DNA from: Micromonospora_E sp048060115
GTDB taxonomy: Bacteria; Actinomycetota; Actinomycetes; Mycobacteriales; Micromonosporaceae
Length of the DNA: 64,000 bases
Assembly (NCBI RefSeq): GCF_048060115.1
Contig: NZ_JBHMIM010000006.1
Location: 1-64,000 of the forward strand
Reading direction: 5' to 3'
Shown here: one piece after another, positions 60,359 through 64,000 of the stretch
Position numbering within the stretch: position 1 is the stretch's first letter
Layout of the letters: each line of letters begins with the position of its first letter
Notes under the pieces: model-generated
Seen by the model: the letters and a program-made list of their open reading frames with translations, nothing else
Told to the model about the DNA's origin: nothing
Database searches by the model: none
Position numbers and translations under genes: made by a program

Positions 60359-61429
60359 GTGTACGACGTGGTGCTGCTGACGCTCGGCAGCCAACCGAAC
60401 GCGGGCTGCGACGGCATCTGCGGCGCCGGCTGCGGCCCGGCTGCCGATGCGAACAAGCCCGACCGCCCCGAACCGGACTCCACCGACACGGCTGCCTGCG
60501 CCGAGCCGGCCCGGGTGCCGGTGCTCGCCTGCCGGGACGCGCTGGTCGCGGCCGGCGCCCGGGTCGAGACGGTCACCGCCCGCTCGGACCGGGAGATCGA
60601 CGAGGTGATCGCCCGACTGGACGGACCGGCCCGGCCGGACGGCCTGACCTGGCCGGACGACGACGGCAAGACCCGGCTGATCGTCGCCGCCGCGACCGAC
60701 GGGCAGCTGCGGGCGGTACTGCGCCGGATGGTACGTCGCTACGCCCCGCCGCCGAGCCGACGGCCGGCCGACCTGGCCGGCGACCGGACCCTGCCCGACC
60801 TGCCGGCGCTCGGGGTCCTGCCACTCGACCCGGCCGGCCTGCCCGGCACGACGAGGTCGGCGGCGGACAGCGGGACCACCCTGGCCACCGATCTGGTCGG
60901 CCGGCTCGGGCTGCCCCGGGAACCGGCCGCGGTCGCCGACGCGGTCGTCGACGGACGGGTACGGCGGCTGGATCTCCTGCGTACCGATGGGGGTTCGGTG
61001 ACCTTGGACGGCGCGTTGCTGGGCGGAGCCGACGAGCGCGACCACCCGCTACCCTGGCGCGGGCGGATCGAAGTCGATGACGCCGTGTTGAGTGCCGGCA
61101 ACGACCCGCTGCTGGCCTGTGTGGTGGCCAACGCCGACGGGTACGCCCGACTGGCCGAGGTCGAGCTGGTGGCCCGGGCGGACCCGTCCGACGGGATACT
61201 GGAGGTGGCCGTCGCGGTGCCGGTGGTGACCAGGTCGTGGTGGCGTGGCGACCGGGTACGCATCGAGGTTCGCCGGGCCCGGGGACGGGCGGCGGCGGTC
61301 ACCCCACGCGATGGCGAACTACCGTTCGTCGACGACGGGGTGATGGGCTCATTGTCCCGGAAACGGTCCTGGTGGGTGGAACCGGGTGCCTGGGCCGTGT
61401 ACACGCTTGGACCTGGTATGCGACGCTAA
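60359..61429 (+). CDS. Diacylglycerol kinase catalytic domain-like protein
   Basis: The 356-residue protein starts at GTG with AGGAGG eight bases upstream. It resembles the lipid/diacylglycerol kinase (DAGK_cat) fold: VVAAATDGQLRAVLRRM stands where active kinases have GGDGT. Here that glycine-rich motif is changed to AATDGQL, so kinase activity is doubtful. LGVLPLDPAG follows. The second half is beta-rich as in these kinases. It lies 56 bp before the MinD/ParA-like gene; Micromonosporaceae often keep this gene next to purA. Confidence 0.72.
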   Translation: MYDVVLLTLGSQPNAGCDGICGAGCGPAADANKPDRPEPDSTDTAACAEPARVPVLACRDALVAAGARVETVTARSDREIDEVIARLDGPARPDGLTWPDDDGKTRLIVAAATDGQLRAVLRRMVRRYAPPPSRRPADLAGDRTLPDLPALGVLPLDPAGLPGTTRSAADSGTTLATDLVGRLGLPREPAAVADAVVDGRVRRLDLLRTDGGSVTLDGALLGGADERDHPLPWRGRIEVDDAVLSAGNDPLLACVVANADGYARLAEVELVARADPSDGILEVAVAVPVVTRSWWRGDRVRIEVRRARGRAAAVTPRDGELPFVDDGVMGSLSRKRSWWVEPGAWAVYTLGPGMRR

Positions 61430-61485
61430 GTAGCGACTGACCTGCACATCCTCGGGCGAGCGCGGGGGCGAGGAGGGGAGTAGCA

Positions 61486-63558
61486 GTGCACGAGCAGACC
61501 GATCCGGCGCGGATGACCGGCAACGGCGGCGCGACGGCCGAGGAACCGTTCTGGCCGCCGGACGAGATCGTCGCCACTTCCCACAGTGATCGGACGATCT
61601 CGGTGCCACTCGTGCCGCCGCCAGCGACGGTGCCGGCGGGTGCCGGGCCGGCCACGCCGGGCGGGCCAACCGCGCCGGGCGGGCCAACCGCGCCGGGCGG
61701 GCCAACCGCGCCGGGCGGGCCACCGGCCGAGCCTCTTGCCGCCGGCCGCGACCCCGGGTTGCCGCAGTCGCCGGTCTCCCCGTGGGCGCAGCCACCACGA
61801 CGGCTGACGACCCGCGCCCCAGGCGCCCCCGACGACGACGAGCCGGACCAACGAGGCACGCTGCCCCCGGCACCGCGGCGCTCCCCGGAGCAGCCGGCAC
61901 CGGCCGCCGGTCCGACAGCGGCACAGTCCGCTGGCCGGCCCCATCCGACACCGCCCCGCCCTGGGCCGACCCATCCCAGTTCGCCGCATCCCGGGCCGAA
62001 CCGGCCGGCTCCCCCGCCGGGCCAGACCCCGACGCCACCGCCACCGCCACCGGGCCCCGGCCGGCCGGCTCGGCCCGCTGACCTCGTCCCGGGTCAGCCC
62101 GGCGACATCGCATCTGTTCAGCCCACCGATCCGTGGGCCCCGCCGGCCGATGCCGGGGCGCATCCGCCAGCGACCGGCTGGGACGACTGGACGCCGACGG
62201 ATGACGGTGGCTGGTCGCCGCCGCAGCCCGCGCCGGGACCGCACCAGCAGGCCGGGACGTACCAGCAGGTGGGTCCGGGCGTCACCGAGCTACCCCGGCA
62301 ACCGTACGAGGAGGTGCCCGGCGTACACCGGATGCCGGCACCACCCACGCCCGCCGGTCCCGGCGCCGCCTACCCGGTGCCGCCAGGTGTACTGGGCCCG
62401 GGTGCCGACCACGTTGCGCACCAACCGACGCCAAACCAACAGCCGACACCGCCGCACCCAGCCGGACCGACGCCGTACACCACCGGACCCGCCCCGCACC
62501 CAGCCGGACCGACGCCGTACACCACCGGACCGACGCCCTACACCGCCGGGCCGACGCCGTACCCGGCCGGGCCGACGCCGTACACCGCCGGGCCGGACGC
62601 GCCAGCCGGCTGGCCCGACGACTCGTTCGTGCCGACCGCGGAGGAGTTCGCGCAGCGGCGCGCGACCAAGCCGGCGAACCCGCTCGCGTCGATGGGCATG
62701 CGGGCCGCACTCAACCGCACCACGCTCGGCCTGGTGAAGCTGCCGCCCGCGCAGTACGAGCAGGAGATCCGTCGGGACATCGAGATGGTACGGCGCAACT
62801 TCGGTGGGCTGCGGCAGGTGACCGTGGTCAACCCGAAGGGCGGCGCCGGTAAGACGGTCGCCATCCTGATGCTGGCCATGACGTTCGGGCAGAAGCGTGG
62901 CGGCTACGTGCTCGCCTGGGACAACAACGAGACGCAGGGCACCCTGGGCATGCGCGCCCAGCAGGACTTCCACTCCCGCACGGTGCGCGACATGCTCCGT
63001 GACCTGCGCCAGTTCCAGGGGGCCCACGGCCGGGTCGGTGACCTGTCGCAGTACGTCCGGGCGCAGGGCGAGGGCATGTTCGACGTACTCGCCTCGGACG
63101 AGTCGGCCACCGCCGGTGAGATGCTCACCGCCGCCGCGTTCGCCGAGATCCGCGAGGTCGTCAGCCGCTTCTACAAATTGATCTTCGTGGACACCGGCAA
63201 CAACGTCCGCGCCCAGAACTGGCAGGCGGCGATCGACGCCACCGACCAGCTCGTGGTGACCATGTCCGCGCGCAACGACTCCGCCGAGCCGGCCGCCCGG
63301 ATGCTCGACCATCTGGAGCAGACCGGCCGGCAACGGCTGGTCCGACAGGCGGTCACGGTGATCTCCATGCCGCCGTCCCGCCGGGAGATCGACCTGGAAC
63401 CGATCCAGCGGCACTTCGCCGCCCGGACCCGCACGGTCCTGCTCGCGCCGTACGAACGGATCATCGACAGCGGCGAACCGATCCGGTACGGGCAGCTGTC
63501 CTCGACCTTCCGTCAGGCCTGGCTCAAGATCGGTGCCGCGGTGTCGGAAGGGCTGTGA
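61486..63558 (+). CDS. MinD/ParA-like ATPase with a long Pro-rich N-terminus
   Basis: The 690-residue protein starts at GTG with GGGAG nearby. Residues 1-400 are disordered and Pro/Gly/Thr-rich, with GGPTAP repeats near residue 60 and AGPTPYT repeats near 330-370. The C-terminal 250 residues are a SIMIBI ATPase: deviant Walker A VNPKGGAGKT near residue 450, then LIFVDTGNNVRAQNWQAAIDATDQLVV (split here as LIFVDTGNN and ATDQLVV). EspI/ParA-like proteins of this shape occur in actinobacteria, some tied to type VII secretion; no ESX genes are in the window. Confidence 0.85.
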   Translation: MHEQTDPARMTGNGGATAEEPFWPPDEIVATSHSDRTISVPLVPPPATVPAGAGPATPGGPTAPGGPTAPGGPTAPGGPPAEPLAAGRDPGLPQSPVSPWAQPPRRLTTRAPGAPDDDEPDQRGTLPPAPRRSPEQPAPAAGPTAAQSAGRPHPTPPRPGPTHPSSPHPGPNRPAPPPGQTPTPPPPPPGPGRPARPADLVPGQPGDIASVQPTDPWAPPADAGAHPPATGWDDWTPTDDGGWSPPQPAPGPHQQAGTYQQVGPGVTELPRQPYEEVPGVHRMPAPPTPAGPGAAYPVPPGVLGPGADHVAHQPTPNQQPTPPHPAGPTPYTTGPAPHPAGPTPYTTGPTPYTAGPTPYPAGPTPYTAGPDAPAGWPDDSFVPTAEEFAQRRATKPANPLASMGMRAALNRTTLGLVKLPPAQYEQEIRRDIEMVRRNFGGLRQVTVVNPKGGAGKTVAILMLAMTFGQKRGGYVLAWDNNETQGTLGMRAQQDFHSRTVRDMLRDLRQFQGAHGRVGDLSQYVRAQGEGMFDVLASDESATAGEMLTAAAFAEIREVVSRFYKLIFVDTGNNVRAQNWQAAIDATDQLVVTMSARNDSAEPAARMLDHLEQTGRQRLVRQAVTVISMPPSRREIDLEPIQRHFAARTRTVLLAPYERIIDSGEPIRYGQLSSTFRQAWLKIGAAVSEGL
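61659..61729. repeat. 18-bp tandem repeat in the MinD-like gene
   Basis: About four near-identical copies of an 18-bp unit (ggcgggccaaccgcgccg) encode GGPTAP repeats in the disordered region. The unit keeps frame, so copy number may vary between strains. Confidence 0.8.
62456..62606. repeat. AGPTPYT-encoding repeats in the MinD-like gene
   Basis: Imperfect units around gccggaccgacgccgtacacc recur about six times and encode AGPTPYT or AGPTPYP/AGPAPHP blocks just before the ATPase domain. They probably arose by slippage. Confidence 0.7.
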
Positions 63559-63586
63559 CCCGGCCGAGCAGCGCCTCGGCCGGGTC
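63557..63586. terminator. Bidirectional hairpin terminator
   Basis: Perfect 12-bp arms (63557-63568 and 63575-63586) around a 6-nt loop overlap the MinD-like stop codon and lie between it and the convergent DUF3151 gene. Confidence 0.8.
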
Positions 63587-63606
63587 GGATCAGGTGGATC
63601 GAAGGC

Positions 63607-64000
63607 TCAGCTGCCGGCCAGGGCGTCCCCGGCGGCCGGGTCGCAGTCGCGCAGGAACTGGGCGCACCGCGCCGCCTCGTCGGACTCGCCGATCTCCCCG
63701 GCCGCCCGCGACAGCAGGTGAAGGCAGGCAAGGAAACCCTGGTTCGGCCGGTGGGACCAGGGCACCGGGCCATGGCCCTTCCAACCGCTGCGGCGCAGCT
63801 GGTCCAGCCCGCGGTGGTACCCGGTCCGCGCGTACGCGTACGCGGTGACGACCGCGCCCTTGGCGAACGCACGCTGGGCAAGCACCGCCCACGCCCGACT
63901 GTAGGTGGGGTGACGACCGGTGGCGGCGGCGTACGCCTCATCGGTATCCACCTGGGCGGCCTCGGCGAGCGCCGCTTCGGCCTGCTCGTCGCCGGGAAGC
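63607..64000 (-). CDS. DUF3151 family protein (5' end outside window)
   Basis: The last 130 codons of a DUF3151 protein are present: LPGDEQAEAALAEAA near the window edge, RHPTYSRAWAVLAQRAFAKG, YAYARTGYHRGLDQLRRSGWKG and a Cys/Leu-rich tail. The frame is open to the window edge, so the N-terminus is missing. The internal ATG at 63951 is not the start because conserved family residues lie upstream. The family is conserved in actinobacteria and of unknown function. Confidence 0.88.
   Translation of the reverse strand, partial: LPGDEQAEAALAEAAQVDTDEAYAAATGRHPTYSRAWAVLAQRAFAKGAVVTAYAYARTGYHRGLDQLRRSGWKGHGPVPWSHRPNQGFLACLHLLSRAAGEIGESDEAARCAQFLRDCDPAAGDALAGS

Overview
The window is very GC-rich actinomycete DNA: GTG and TTG starts are common, there are many ATGA/GTGA stop-start overlaps, and secreted proteins carry Tat/Sec or lipoprotein signals. 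DUF397/XRE and DUF5753 regulators, a streptogrisin-like protease, DUF3151 and DUF2795 proteins suggest Micromonosporaceae (Micromonospora and relatives). This family-level guess rests on gene content and style; no database was searched.

Layout. Both ends hold housekeeping purine genes: purD at about 0.6-1.9 kb and purA at about 59-60 kb. purA is followed by a diacylglycerol-kinase-like protein, a MinD/ParA-like ATPase and a DUF3151 gene cut by the window end. From 1.9 to 7.4 kb lies an assimilatory nitrate/nitrite reduction operon (nasC, a small conserved protein, nirB, nirD), with a candidate GlnR operator array upstream. From 7.5 to 13.5 kb is an ABC export operon with two membrane-fusion proteins and a divergent lipoprotein. 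From 13.5 to 17.8 kb come a decayed PQQ-propeller gene, an epimerase-like protein, a winged-helix/hydrolase fusion and a secreted toxin-like protein.

The centre (17.8-47.5 kb) is a defence island. The five genes of a class 1 DISARM system are all on the minus strand in the order drmD, drmMI, drmA, drmB, drmC. They are split by an insert of about 11.5 kb between drmMI and drmA, and drmMI carries an apparent frameshift. The insert holds a two-gene cassette with a PD-(D/E)XK-like nuclease and an unknown partner, a PP2C-like phosphatase, a Nudix hydrolase, a DprA-like protein, a DUF433/PIN-like toxin-antitoxin pair, an XRE-DUF397 pair, an orphan antitoxin and two surface proteins. Divergent from drmD are a UvrD-type helicase with a toxin-like N-terminus and a GmrSD-type (DUF262/DUF1524) restriction protein.

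From 47.5 to 58.7 kb are a lipoprotein, a second toxin-like secreted protein, a two-component system beside an ABC transporter, a secreted cysteine-peptidase-like protein, a DinB-like protein, an S1 serine protease, an FAD oxidoreductase and a ferric-reductase-like membrane flavoprotein. No tRNA, rRNA, CRISPR array, transposase or integrase was recognised.
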